Positions 11,834 through 24,510 of a stretch of DNA of 64,000 bases are shown piece after piece. The translations under genes were made by a program, and so were the position numbers. The stretch is from Ceriagrion tenellum (taxonomy: Eukaryota; Arthropoda; Insecta; Odonata; Coenagrionidae), in contig OY720632.1 in the NCBI GenBank assembly GCA_963169105.1, forward strand, positions 58,871,136-58,935,135. The letters are read 5' to 3'. The notes below the pieces were generated by a model, which worked only from the letters and a program-made list of their open reading frames with translations, was not told the DNA's origin and made no database searches. Position 1 is the stretch's first letter; each line of letters begins with the position of its first letter.

Positions 11834-14800
11834 GCAACGCAAAAACGGCTGCATGTAAACATGGCTTGAGAGGATTGACGTGGAAGGCCTTCGGAGATTT
11901 CAACGGGCGGATAGGGTGCGTGGACCGACAGATGCGTGTTGAGCAATATGCGCCCGGCCGCTTCCGCGCATTTGATGTATTCTTTGGCCCAGAACAAGGG
12001 CACGGCAGATTGTGAGCTCTGCCCGCCCCTCCTCGCTCCCTGTCGACTAGTTGTTCACGGTCCGACGGCGCTTCGCTAAATGTCACACCACATGGAATCG
12101 GGGATGACTACGCCGGAAGAGCCATCGTGTCTGTCCACCCCTCTGCGACCTTAACCAACAGACAGATGCAATTCTTTAGATCTTCTCCAATTCACACGCT
12201 TGGTATTTTTTGTGCGGACCTATTGAAATGATGCATCCGTGTTTCACATCATCTGGATTTTTAAATTCATTGGACCTTTTCACCCTTCCATCCATCATAA
12301 ACGCGACCCTCTTAATTCTGAGGCAATGATTGATGGGGTTTTCGGAGTTTCGTGGATTTATTTTAACAGCCCCGGCCCTGTAAGAGAATTGAATATGACT
12401 GTTGTCGTTTTTGCTGCGTCGCTTTTTACATCCCAGGTGTTTTTTCCGAATTCGTTCGTTTTGTGAAATTTTCAGACTGGAAGGGGAATCTTTGTGTACT
12501 TTGATGTCGGTTTTTGTGTTTTCTGTTCGGTTCCTGTCGCATTCAAGCGTCCAATGTGAAGGAATTTTTATCTGTGCTATTACACACATTGCTAGGAGTC
12601 CAACGAAGTTATCTGTTCACTTTCCGTACTCTCTGTATTTTTTTCCGATTTTATCCCCAATGCTTTTCGTGATCGAGTTGCGACAAAAAATCAGCTTAGA
12701 CAAAGTTGAAAAATAATTTATTGGAAAAATTGGCAAACTATGTCCTTTCTAAGTAGGCATGTCAATGTCTTTTTGGCCATGTCCGCTTAGAACTCGAGTA
12801 GGTCATGGAATATTACCCGGAATCGTTTTCTTTTATTTTTTTATGGTTACGCAATCAAAGTCAAGTACTTAAGTGATTTTGTATGTATGTGTCGGTTTTT
12901 ATGCCCAAGTGTGATATTATTCATAATAAGTACTGAAATTGGGTATGGAAGGTAGGGATTTTGATGACAAACCCATGAAGAGTTGTACTTAGTAGTATTT
13001 CACATTCCTAATAATTTTTTATATCATAGCTTTGTTGGGCGATGAATTTCTTCGCTTATGACATTCCCTGTTATGTTACGCTCTCCCATTTTTGGCTCGA
13101 GTAAGCATCGTCTTCTCGAGTTACGAAATTTTTACAATGAAAATTGTTTCGATACTTTCAGGATGACTCTTAAAAATCTTTGACTCTCACCTTGGGCTCT
13201 TGACAATGAAATGGCGACTTTGCTGTGGTCTTCGGGTTTCTTATGGTGATTACGACGGCATTCTTGTTATGCTTTACATAACGTGCCAACTCGTTTCAGT
13301 TTATGAAAGGAATTTAATTTGAAGGCCTTGAACTGGCACATTGTGATAAAAATACGAAGAAAATGAATCCCTTCATTTTCACTGAAATGTTTTCTACGAG
13401 GAAATGCGAAGGTTTTTTGGGAAATCGTTCTCTCTAAAAAATATTTAGTTCTCCTATTGATGACATTTTGGTTGTGGAATAGTCGTGACGTGTATTCCTC
13501 TGAAATATCCGCAGTGGTTATATACTTCTGCTCATATATTTAAATTTTTTTGCCGTAAATGAAACAAATCTTAAAATTACAAGAATAAAGATATTTGTGT
13601 GTGTATATATACGTAAGAATAAAGTTTTCGGGAAAAAATTTCGTTATGTTACGCTCCCGTAAAACTTTTCGGGAAAACATTATTCTTTCATATTTACAAA
13701 TTTATTTTAAACAAATATTTTACACGCTGTAATTTCCCTTTGGATGGGTCACAATAAATTTACAACAACAAGGAATATTTGTACTTATTTTTGGTCATAA
13801 ATCATTCATAAATATAATAATCACAAATGAAAATATATATTTACCTTCAAACAAAGATTACTTTTTTATATTATAATATAATAATAATTGAATTCCTTTT
13901 CAGGAATTACAGAGTGGTAGTACAATAGAGTGGGAGTACAATATAAATGCTAAATAATAGTCCTAATTGATTTACTGATTTTTAATCACAATTTCCGCGT
14001 GTGGTGCTAATTTTCTCCGCTGCAGTGTACTCATCTGTGGCAACTGGTGCTTCACTACCTAAACTAAACGAGATAATTTAGCTTTTGTATTAAGGTGGTA
14101 GCTTACGTCAAGGCTTGGGGAAATGTTTGCGTTTAGAACTTTCTCTATTCCTAATAAGGACGATTATTTCGAACCAGTCACAGTTAAACTAGTTGTTCGC
14201 TCCTCAGTGGATTCTTAGCTAAGTTCCCAACTCATGCCTTGCTCATTTTTCATTTATAGATTTCCTTTCCACCCGCAGCACCGCTGTAACACCCTGCGGG
14301 TTGCCATTTGGCGCAGATATTGTCTCACTGCAATGTAATTCAAGTGTTGTCTACTTCCGTGGGGCCATTTCTTAATCAGTTAATTTATTCCCCGCCCAAA
14401 TGTCGACGTCCATTCTCCATCTAGCGACGGCGAACTCGCTTGACCCACGCCACTTCTGCCCGGGGCAGACTCTCGCGCGCGGGCCCCACAAAAGTTATGT
14501 GGAACGTAGGTCACGACTCGTGAACTCTGCATTTGTGTATTCTTTTGGCCAAGATACTTTCTCCCGGAGCGGCGGCGGTCCATGGGTTGGGCGTCCCGAA
14601 CTTCCTCGATTCGTCGCCGCGCCTGTCTTGAGGTGTATCGTTTAGAACTGTTCGAGTCTGCTCTCCAGTGACGGACGACCAGACACTCGCATTTAAGGGG
14701 TGGGCGGTGCCTTCAGGGGGACGGGTAGCAGACATGAGGGAGAGGAATGAAGGCGCGTGGCTGGGGTGGAGGATCGGTGAGTTTAAGGAAGTGAGAAGGG

Positions 14801-17800
14801 GGAGTCGAGGGTAAGGACGGAGTGACGCCCTGTCCGGTCAACCTTCAGAACAAATATATAAATTTACTGTGAGGGTCAACCATCGTATTTACGCACGCAA
14901 CAACCGCATCTTTCTGCATGCTTTGAAGCAACACCATCTGAACTCTTTGTTGCTCTTCTCAGGAATCGCTAGGAACAGGTGGAGAGCAAGCTGCTTATTT
15001 CGAACGAATATTGAATTCCCGCATCGCTTTTGAAACGTTTGAAACCTCGAATGACACTCCTCCCTACTTGATTCTGAAAATAGCTGTCAACCGTTCTCCA
15101 TTACGTGTAAGGATGTCCTTTTTGCTTGCTGTAAACTTGCTGAATCATGTATTCATACGTTCGTAGATGACTTGTTCAACTCTTCCCTCTTTTGTCAAAG
15201 AAGGACACCCCTTTATAGTTATTCTCCTTCCTTATTTCACTACCGTTTGTTATTATTCTTTATGTATTCAAATGAATGAAATAATTATCATTACTTATAT
15301 TATTTTCAAGCCGTATTTAACTTTCGTGTTTCAACTTTTTCGGTTCTCGCCCTCGACACCAGGGATTAACCGTGGTAAGTTTGGATCGTGAGCTTATACT
15401 TGTACGACGGTTGCCAACGCGAGTTCATTCGGTGTTTAACGCTTGCAATGGGACGTACTATGGTCCATGCGTTTGTAGTGCGAACGAGACGTTATGATCT
15501 TTGGTGTAAGGACAGTGGGGATGGGTCGTTACAGGTGTTGCGTGGGTGGGTGTGTCTCCTTGCCTCGTGCTGTTCTACTATAGTTGCGCGTTTCGAGGGA
15601 GGGAGAGCAAGGCGTCCCGCGGCGCAGACCAACTGGAGCTGGCTCCAAATGTAAAACGCCGAGGTATGAAGAGATTTGAAACAGATACGGAGCGCAGAGC
15701 TTTCTCCGTTCCTTGGGCCGGAGGAAGAAAGTGTTTTGTGGGGAGAGGTCCGAAAGGGAAACGGGTTGTGTGGGTGGAGTTTACAAAAGGGCGTGTTGTT
15801 GAGTTGAATGTTTGCGCGTGGCGCCGGGGATATTTAAACCTACCGAAAGGCCATTGTGAAAATTGGAGATCGTGTCGATCTTCGACTTCTGTTACATCAC
15901 GCTTCCCTGACATCAATTTCAAGAGCTGTTAGCGCCCGTATCATTTCTCTCGGTATCTGCTCCTGTATCTTTATCCATTGCGAGAGTCATTGGCGTTTAT
16001 TACCCAGTTCCTGTAATGAGTTTCATGTTGAGTTTCCGGGAAATAATGTGATAAATGTATCTGCAGAGTTCCGATCGTTGGAACCAGCTCTTACAATGTC
16101 ATTCGTAAGCCTGTAGGAATTATGCGCAGTTTTAACTCACGGAAGACTTGTTTTTTAGAGAAGTAAAATGTCTTCGAGGAACCTGCTGACGCCCATCGTA
16201 ATTTATTTTCCTTCTTTCCCGACAGCCGGCGCGTGCTTATGTTTGGAACTATTTGGGATTCAATACCCGTTTTAAGGGTATGGTCGTTTTGAAATTCATG
16301 TGCATCACGGCTGACGAGATCGAACGAACTTTTGAAATCTATGGCTCAAAATATGCTTTGCATACTTACGTTTTCCGTGCAGCGACTTTTCTGATAGCAG
16401 CGGTTCCTTTCACGCTCATTTCTGGCAAAAACATCTTCGTGTGAGGGCGGATAAAGTTACCGATCTCTATGAAGGTATTTTTCTTACCAAAATTTACAGG
16501 TATCGTAATTTCTATTGCGTCAGAAACATGATACAGTAAGGAAGTAACAATTGATAATGCGAGAATTTAAAAGTGCCGCAGCTACTGAAGAGTTTGCTGG
16601 ATGTTTAGGTCCTAAATTAGCCAATTATTTCCACGGTGTATTAATTACCCATTTTATATTCTCGCATGATTGAGCTTCCATTTTTATGGTACTGCATTAA
16701 TTGAGAAAATTTGCTTTCATATCCCTACATTATCATTACACGTCGAAATTTCTGTCCTAAGTCAATGGTATTCCAATAATCGAGATCTTATTCGGGTTTG
16801 TAACTATGACAGTCGTGACAGTCTGTGCCAACTGAAACAAAATATTTCTTTATTAAATAAAATTTTTTACTTGTATCTTTCAGCTCACAGATGTATGAAT
16901 GGAATTCAAAATCAAAATGAACTCTAGATTTTTTCGAGAAGGTTGAGCTTTTGTTTTTCCGTTCTCCATAAATGTACTTAGCAATTTCTGCGGAAGTGCC
17001 GAGTGAAATTCACCGATCAGGTTATGTCCCAGGCAGTTTACTGTAAGTGCATGCACCTCTCACGCAAGACCACAAGCCTGATTGCTGCGTAAAACCGATG
17101 CTTCGGCGTAACCGACGGAATGTCACTCTGCGAGACTCGGGTGAGTGAAACACAGGCCTGTACAAACCCGTCTTGCTTTGTCCCCGGCGAGTCGACGGCG
17201 CTTGACCGATTTCTCCTCAAATACGAACTACCTGTCTGTTTCGCTTTTTGCTAATTTCTCCTCAGAACCCTGGTACATGCTGAGATCGCGATAGCATTCG
17301 TGATAGCCATCTCTTATATGCCAGCAGGAAAACGTTTAAAAAAAAGGTAACATGCAGTTTTAAACTTGGAGAACTAGTGCTTGCCATACAGTATTCCCAT
17401 TATGGGAGTATAAAAATGATAGGGGTCCTCATGAGCGTTCGTCTGATCCCTCGACTGATCAGTCCACATCTTAGTTTTACGTGAGTGGCACTCCAATGTT
17501 ATTTTTTTTACCATCCGTGCTATCAATAGCGCCATCAATCAGTCCTGTCGCCGAACGACCGAATTTAAAAGCCATTCTCGCTTCGTTTTGTTGTGCGCAA
17601 TATCCTTCCGGTAGTATTTTCCATAATGTTCTCTTTTTTTTATAATCCTCGAAGGGTGTACAGGGTGTACTTTTTTTCCCCCGTTTAACCGCTCTCCGGC
17701 CAATCCATTTACCGAGTGGCACAGCAATGGCTATCTTAGCCAATCTGGGTCTTCCACCGTTTACCCTCGTCGGGTATTTTTTCCAGGTTAATCTTTCCTC

Positions 17801-18534
17801 CGTGTGTCCCAGGGGGGGGGGAGGGAGGAGACGCGACCCCCTTCGCCCGGACCTCCCTTTAACCCCCCAAAGAGGGGGGGAGGCCATTTCTTTTGTCACA
17901 CTTGGCGTCTGATCTCCCTCCGCCACTCACCCACCCCCTCAACTTGCACGTCTCTCTGTCGTAACAGGGAGTAACTCCGCAATCCGTCCAGCCTCCCCTT
18001 TTCCGCTCTGAATGACTTTTCCGTTTCTCCCAGTCTATTTTCGCTTATCCTCGGTCAGAGGAAAGCACAAGTACTCCTTTCCGCCATGCCGTCCGCTCTT
18101 ATTTTCGGACTTAAAAAATGGGTTCTTCGGGGTTCTGAATTTCCGCTAGGAAAAAATAGCGATTCTGCTCTCCTGCTGTTCTTCTCATCATTTCGCCAGC
18201 GAGCCTTTTTGCGCTCTAAATCTCCAAGTAAAGGAAGTGTCTTATGCGTTCAAAATGTAAGTTTTTTTTAACATTCGGAAAAAATACTGAATGCTCAGAT
18301 TCCCTTTATGGTGTTTTCCACCATCATGATTGATTGTCGTTCCTCGTGAAATACTAAAACCACGTGCCTTTCTGACACCCGGTCTAGGGTTACATCCTGG
18401 GTTTAACTAAATGCAGTTGTCCAATCTTCCTTAGAATCAAATCGGTTTTCTTTTTCCTTAGATCATTAAGATATATCGCCGTGAATACGAAGAAGGCGGC
18501 CAAAAGTTTGCTCTGTTAAGGGTAGGAGGTAAAA
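11834..18534. other. Long stretch without a recognisable gene
   Basis: Mostly AT-rich, with GC-richer patches at 11840-12150, 14380-14850, 15400-15850 and a pyrimidine-rich one at 17640-18060 that includes G runs near 17811-17822 and 17871-17880. The open frames at 12176-12589 (-, 137 aa) and 15546-15932 (+, 128 aa) overlap frames on the opposite strand and match no family known to me. No repeat element was recognised. Confidence 0.45.
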
Positions 18535-19113
18535 ATAGGTTGGTTAAAAAAGAATTAGTTAGGGTTTGTAAGAAGTGTGGGGAGAAATCTGGCGCCGGCG
18601 TTATCGTGTTCTTAACGAAGGGCTCCAAAAAGGGCCACTGTATATCAACTTCCCATACGACGGACGGAGTGCTAAACTTGAAATGCCCTCATAGTGACGC
18701 CGAAAGGAGACATTGAGATTTTGCTGAAAAATCTTGGCCACTGCCGGGGATTGGATTGGATATTTGGGGAGGTAATTTGGCTAAGGTAATTTGCGCCATA
18801 GGGGATAGGTAAGGGAGGAAGGGTGGATAGAAACCCGGCGTCGGGATTAGCCTGCTCCTAACGAAAGGCGCCAAGGGGACCACGGTTTAACGTCTTCTCC
18901 GACAGACGGAGCACTCTACTTGAAGTGCCCTCCACAAGACACTCAAGTAGGGTTCGGATTCCCTCTGAAAAACATCCGCCTCTGAAAAACATGGCCGCCC
19001 GTGTGGTAAGCGAGTACTCTAGCCACCACACCAACCCGATCCCCGCCTCTGCCGGGACTCAAATCCTGGACCTCATGGTGTAAAGCCAGTACTCTGGTCT
19101 CCTCATCAACCCG
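18535..19113 (-). mobile_element. Composite tRNA-derived SINE, two heads and two bodies
   Basis: On the minus strand two tRNA-like heads come first, at 19113-19039 and 19038-18989. The first has B box GGATTTGAGTCCC. Both share a GTACT-centred A-region (CCAGAGTACTGGC and CTAGAGTACTCGC). A body copy follows at 18932-18835, running from GAGGGCACTTCAAG through ACGGAGC-type sequence and AACGAAAGGCGCCAAGG (plus-strand sense) to CGGCG. A second, more diverged body copy lies at 18690-18595, about 242 bp away, and shares acggagtgct/acggagcact, gaaatgccctc/gaagtgccctc and the CCGGCG end. The arrangement suggests a dimeric SINE or one copy inserted beside another. A small tandem repeat (ctctgaaaaacat, twice, about 18963-18990) interrupts the proximal head. 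Confidence 0.6.
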
Positions 19114-22100
19114 ATTCCTTCCCTCATCATCCCAGCCCTTGTGCGAATCCCTCCCCGGGGCATTCGTGGACGCCACCGCGAATAACTGTCGCCGGTGTCG
19201 GTGTCTGCCGAGTCCGCAAGTGTTGTGGGGGATAGTGTCTGGTGTGTTCGAACGGACTGCGTCGTGATGCGCAACCACAATGTGTGGATGTATGTGCCTT
19301 CCCTCTCCTGCAACCGGCCGTTTTCGCTTCCGCACGTGATGAGAGTCCGGCAATTACTCTCTCCCTCTCTCTCTCCACCGCCACGGCCATAATACCGTTC
19401 GCGTGTTCGGCGGCTTCGTCGATCGCAGTTCGGACGCGCACGCTCTTTTCCGCGTGTGCCCCGATATGGACGTCGCCGTCGTCGCTGGGCGGGGCTGAAA
19501 TGGGGGTGGGGGGGTGGGAGTGGGAAGTCTCTCCTCCCTCTGTGTCCACCCCTTTGTGTTCTTGTGTGCGTCGTTCCCCCCCCCCCCGCTCGTTCCCCTC
19601 GCGTGCGCCTTTACCCGCACAATTCCCGGGATTGGAGGACGTGCTTATAATATGAAAATTGAACGGGAATGGGAGGAGAGATGATGGGGCTTGGGGCGGG
19701 AGGGGAATCATTGAAACCCGAGGGTTTGGTGTGTTACAGAGTTGGAACGAAACTCAGTGAAAAGTCCCCCCACCACGCCCTCTGGTCTTCACATGTGTAG
19801 GCTCTTACTCTGAACTGCTTTGCTTTAGCCTCGATTTTTGAAATTTCTATTAGGATTTCCTCTTTTCTCTTTCTTGAAATCATTATTTTTGAGAATCTAG
19901 CCTCCGAAGGGGTGATAGGTGATTCCTTCTGTGATTTTATTGCTCCCCGTTGGAGCTTCTGTTAACGTGGGATGCCCAGAAAGGCATCTGTTGGTGGCGA
20001 GGCGTACATCGCTTGTAAATCGAGCGATCGGCAGTTGAAAACGCATCAAGTGATCAGTTTCTTGTGTCCTGGTGCTTACCTCAGTAATAGACTGCAGATT
20101 ATCTACGCATGCATTCGATCCCGATAATGATGTCTAATAATTTCACTGAAGTGTTCTTTGCCTACATGCAGAAAAAAGAACCTTTTGCACTGTCTCACTA
20201 GATTTTTTCTCACTAGAGCGCGAGAATTCTACCTTTGACAAGGTATTTGAAGTATATACTTTCACCGTCCTGAAGGTTATTGCCGTAAACTAATTTTCTA
20301 TGGCATTTTTAATTAACCATCGTTAACAATCAAGTAGATATTACTGAATGCCAATTGTATACATCGCTCAATGGCGAGATCGCTGTTGCGAAAAGGAAAT
20401 ATATGATATCGTTTATTGAGACGAAACTTGTTAATTAGCTAATTAGAATTAGTTGGAACTTTGTGTAAAGTAGAATCAAGTATCGCTTGTTTCACTCTAC
20501 GCGCAGCTACGTAAATATGACGCTTTTCTTCTTCGTCGTCTTACGTAGTACTTTGGTTTTATTTTGATATTAATTCGAATCCGCCCGCATTGACTGTTTA
20601 CAACCCCTATGCCCCTTCTATGAGCAGAATCGAAGCATATTTTATGCTTTTGTTATGACCACCATTTTTCCCGTGTGCCTTTTCCTTCCATTGTTTTTCT
20701 TTTATGAATAATTATTACTAATTATTTGTCTTTAACCTATATGTGTGTTCATTATTTGAGTCGACGTTACCTTGAAGATTAATTTTAATGTTGTGGAGGT
20801 TACCGATGTGACACAGATGACATGTAATTGCTGGAAATGTTTCCTTATTATTGAGTGTGTTAATTTGCTGGAGTGGGATACAAGGAAATTTATTGAAACA
20901 TCTCAATGATTTTCAAAAATATTACTCTCGATCTTATTTCATGGGAAGAACATGCACTCAATTTTTCGTGGCAGTTCAGTCGCACGCTCGTTTTTCAGTG
21001 CATTTGCGTCATTTCAGTTAGAAGTGATTATTATCTGAGAAATTGACATTTTTAGTATACAATTCATGGATCAAATTTTTTTTCTGCATGCAGCAGTCAG
21101 ATTCCATCTCCCTTGAGATCCTGCATTTTGACTTTGGAACCTCAGCGATGTCAAATGTTCCTTCAAATTGTACTATTTCTCTATTTTAAAATACCACTTA
21201 CTACCGTAATGATAGTTGTTAATATTGTCTACAATGACGAATGCAGTACACTTTCACATATGCATAAGACGTAATTTTTATTTAATTATTATAAATTTTT
21301 CATCTAAATCTGGCAACTGCCTTTCTTAAAATTCTATTGCTAGTTTTATAATTTTTCAGAGAAGGTACTAATAGTAATGTTGGAATTATATAGATATCAT
21401 TTGGTAAACTCATCCCGTGAATTACTACCAGCCCAACAGTACCTTAATCGTTGGTCTAACGCTGAAAAACTATCTGGAAATCATATTCCTCTTCGTAAGT
21501 AAATGACGGCTCATTCCTAGAATTCGCGGTCTTCTTTTCTCTCTCCTCGTTAAAGCCTTGTTGAGGGAATCGTGCGGAGGACTTTGAGGCGGCCAGCCAA
21601 TCTTTTGGCGTCTGATCTTTTTCGTGTGAGTGAAAATATGTTCCCTCATCATCTGTGTCTCTCATTATACCTTCAATACACGAGAATATTCTAAGTTTCC
21701 AAAATAGTCTTTTTTCCTCCACTTGATGTTTTATTAAAATTATCACTGAGTCTTTGCTACAAGAAAGTTGATGTGGCGAAGCATTGAGTGAAAATACTTG
21801 TCATTATGCTCTTATAAACTTGTCATTTGCAATGTAGTCGTCGTAGGTAAAATTTTGGCGATGTTATAATTATGTACCGTATTGGTTTTTACGAATGCGT
21901 ACTCTTTGCCGTCGTCATTTTCTCTTTCGTAGTGTCACACATGTGTGCAGTCGTCGTATTTTCACGCATCGCAACTAACCTTTCCAACGACCGTAATTCT
22001 TGGTGAACATTTTTTGTTCCAACGGTTGTTCCTAAAGCTACACCAATAGGCCATCTGTCAGTTGATGAAGTAACGTGCATTCAGTGCTGACGCAACTAAT

Positions 22101-23747
22101 ACGATGTCCTCTACGATATTCGTATTCGTATATTCTCTTCCATGGTACAACGCTAGTGACAATAAATTTTACCTTTATCGGCTTCACTTCGTAGAAGTTT
22201 TGTGAGTATTTTCACTACAACAAATGAAGTTAAGTTAAAAGTAAAAAACAGGAGAATAAAAATTGTGCAAAGAAAAATCGTGTATCGTCGTAAAAATATA
22301 AAATTGCAAATATTATTCAATAAATCTAGAAAATAAATAAGGAAAAAATATTATTTGGAAAAATGTTGGGATAATGCTGTTCCCAATTATAATTATGCTC
22401 TTTGTCTGTGGACCCTGCTGACAACTCCTTCGATCTTAGCGGAGATCACTTAATTTATTATCTGCGTGAGTTTAAAATAGAAACATTGAATAAATTTGAG
22501 TTATTAACTTTTGATGCATTTAAAATACTTTTTATTATTTATTATTATTCAGTTGCATCTGTTAATTGCAAGCCGCATTTCACAGATATTTTGCTTCATG
22601 AGGGGCGATTTGGGAGTAAGTTTGCTCTTTAGTCGTAGTTAGAAGGGATCATCGCAAAGGCTTGGGAAATGCTTAGAAAGGCATTGGCCTGCAGAGCCGT
22701 AAGTCAAAGGCTGGGGGTAAGGGAAAGGTTACTGTTTTTTAAGCTAACTTTGCTGAGTGGGTGCGGAAATCGTCATCTGTGGCGTAGGTCTGTGGAGTTC
22801 CTGATAATTTCGATTTACTCAGCACTTATTGACCTTTGGGACGGACGTAGAATTTCGCGGGAAAATTCTCTGGTTTCAGTTTCTCTCTCGGAGTACACCG
22901 TTGATGATGTTCTCTTTTGAGTTTTTTTGTTAGCTTCGACAACCTTATGTGTCCAACCCCATCGACTGAAATTTCGTGTCATCAGTTCTCCCCCAACCAT
23001 TCCTTTTCTTCCTTCATCGACCGTGTGTTCTCTTTTCCCTTCCGTCTTCCCATTCGGTGTGTCAGGGTGACCTTTGTCGTCGTCCTCAAGAGATCCAACG
23101 ACGGCGGTGGGAAATTTTGACGTCTCGTTCCCTCGGACGCCGAGCGTAGTTCAGCCGATCGCCGACTCTCTCTCTCTCTCTCGTGGTGGCGCCAGCGATT
23201 CGTGAGGGAGCGAGGGGTGGGAAGGGGTTGATCCTCAACATGCGAAGGACTATCCTTCTCTCGACGCCAAGAAAAATTATCCCGTCTTGGAACGAAGGAT
23301 GTCCGTTTTCTCTGTTTTTTTTTTTTATTTCGCATGGGATGAAGCAATCTCAGCCTTTTAAAGAGTCTCTCCCCGTTGAGGGCGGGAGGCGAGTATTACT
23401 GGCGGCTTCCATATTCGGCAGAGTTCGCCCACCTGTGTACCGTTTCGCCCTGGCCCCCATTCATACTTGGTGCCAGCGTGACCCAGAGGGTACCCAGCGA
23501 ATGACCTTCTCGGCCGCGCTTCGCCCTCTGTAATTTTTTGGTGAACAGTCTCATATCATCTATATCTCGGTGGCACGCTACAGATGTGACTCCACACAGG
23601 CGTACACTGACCGTAGAAAACATTACCATTCAATAATAATCTGTTTTACCAAATATAAGTGCTTAAATGTCAACATTATGAACCTACGTGTAAGGAGATT
23701 TCCAAGTAATACGGCTCATAGCCATCGTTCTATTCTAAAGGAGTAAT
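19114..23747. other. Stretch without a recognisable gene
   Basis: A pyrimidine-rich, CpG-containing patch covers 19300-19640, including a run of about a dozen C near 19580. AT-rich DNA follows to about 22900, with a 14-bp palindrome taattagctaatta at 20432-20445. A CpG-rich patch lies at 22960-23550. The open frame at 21456-21746 (-) has a plausible amino-acid composition but no recognised family. Confidence 0.45.
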
Positions 23748-23850
23748 CAGCGGTCGGCAACCGTTGCTTGCACACGTGCCACATTTTACATTAAATTTAA
23801 TCACCAGCCTGGGTCATGCCAGTTAGGGCATAAATTATAGGAAAGTTTAA
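23748..23850 (+). mobile_element. Possible hAT-like transposon terminus
   Basis: CAGCGGTCGGCAACC at 23748-23762, then gcacacgtgccacattt, closely resembles the 'CAG.GGTCGGCAACC...gtgcca' ends of a widespread group of hAT elements and hAT MITEs. I found no matching inverted end (ggttgccgac...) downstream, so this would be a solo or truncated end. The right boundary is arbitrary. The call rests on motif memory only. Confidence 0.4.
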
Positions 23851-24073
23851 TTTTCCGTTCTCATGGCTCACCGCCAACTACCCTTTCTTGTGCCTACGGT
23901 CGATCGCGTGAATAGATGCCACCCATACATATCGGGAGCCATCTGTTCAGTCATGCTGGCATACAAAACATGCAGACCTGGTTAAAAATTAAAAACGTGC
24001 AATAAAAATAATAAAATCACCATCCCATGTAGGATTGAAAAATTTTTAAAAGTGCATGAGAAACAGCGGTATC

Positions 24074-24127
24074 TAACGTAAACATTTACAGAATTCGTGG
24101 CAACGAATTCTGTAAATGTTTACGTTA
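24074..24127. repeat. Perfect inverted repeat, 25-bp arms, 4-bp loop
   Basis: Left arm 24074-24098 begins taacgtaaacatttacagaa. The right arm 24103-24127 is its exact reverse complement. The loop is ggca. With so short a loop the DNA could extrude as a cruciform, and an RNA copy would be a stable hairpin. Origin is probably a fold-back template switch or the remnant of a small element. No flanking duplication was seen. Confidence 0.9.
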
Positions 24128-24426
24128 TGAAATGTTACGTTACGTAAATGAAAACGATGGCACGGCCATCTGCGATGACACATCGTACGAGGAAAAAAGT
24201 GACGCTCAATTGTCCTTTTCATCTTGCAATATATCTATCTTATTGTATGCGCAAGATCAAGTCTACCATAGTGGCCCTCAGTTTGTTTTTTCGTTTTCGG
24301 AGAACTAATTTGTCCCAAATTTAATCAGAATATTAAGAAAAGTCTTTAATCTACCGTGTGGTATTCACTGGCTACTGGGTGAAATTCGTGGAAATTCATG
24401 ATAACTGTTGTAAAAGATCTATGCAT

Positions 24427-24510
24427 ATTTCCACTTAAATTCATTAGGGTACGAAGAGTTTCAACGCATCGGCGCCATCTTCAAGTACCTTAATTAATTT
24501 AGGTGGAAAT
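24427..24510 (-). repeat. Inverted element with hammerhead-like core
   Basis: The outer arms 24427-24452 and 24485-24510 are inverted with 3 mismatches in 26. On the minus strand the segment between them reads TTGAAGA (24484-24478), a possible helix GGCGC/GCGTT, GAAAC (24462-24458), a five-base loop, then GTA (24452-24450). The arms would form a long closing stem I. This is the order of a type I hammerhead ribozyme with a very short stem III, except that the first core base is U instead of C. Related sequences are dispersed in insects. Catalysis is not shown. Confidence 0.5.

Noticed and set aside
12176..12589. 137-residue minus-strand open frame
   Set aside because: Opposite-strand frames overlap it, composition is unremarkable, and I recognise no family.
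20432..20445. 14-bp palindrome taattagctaatta as a homeodomain site pair
   Set aside because: Expected by chance in AT-rich DNA; no supporting context.
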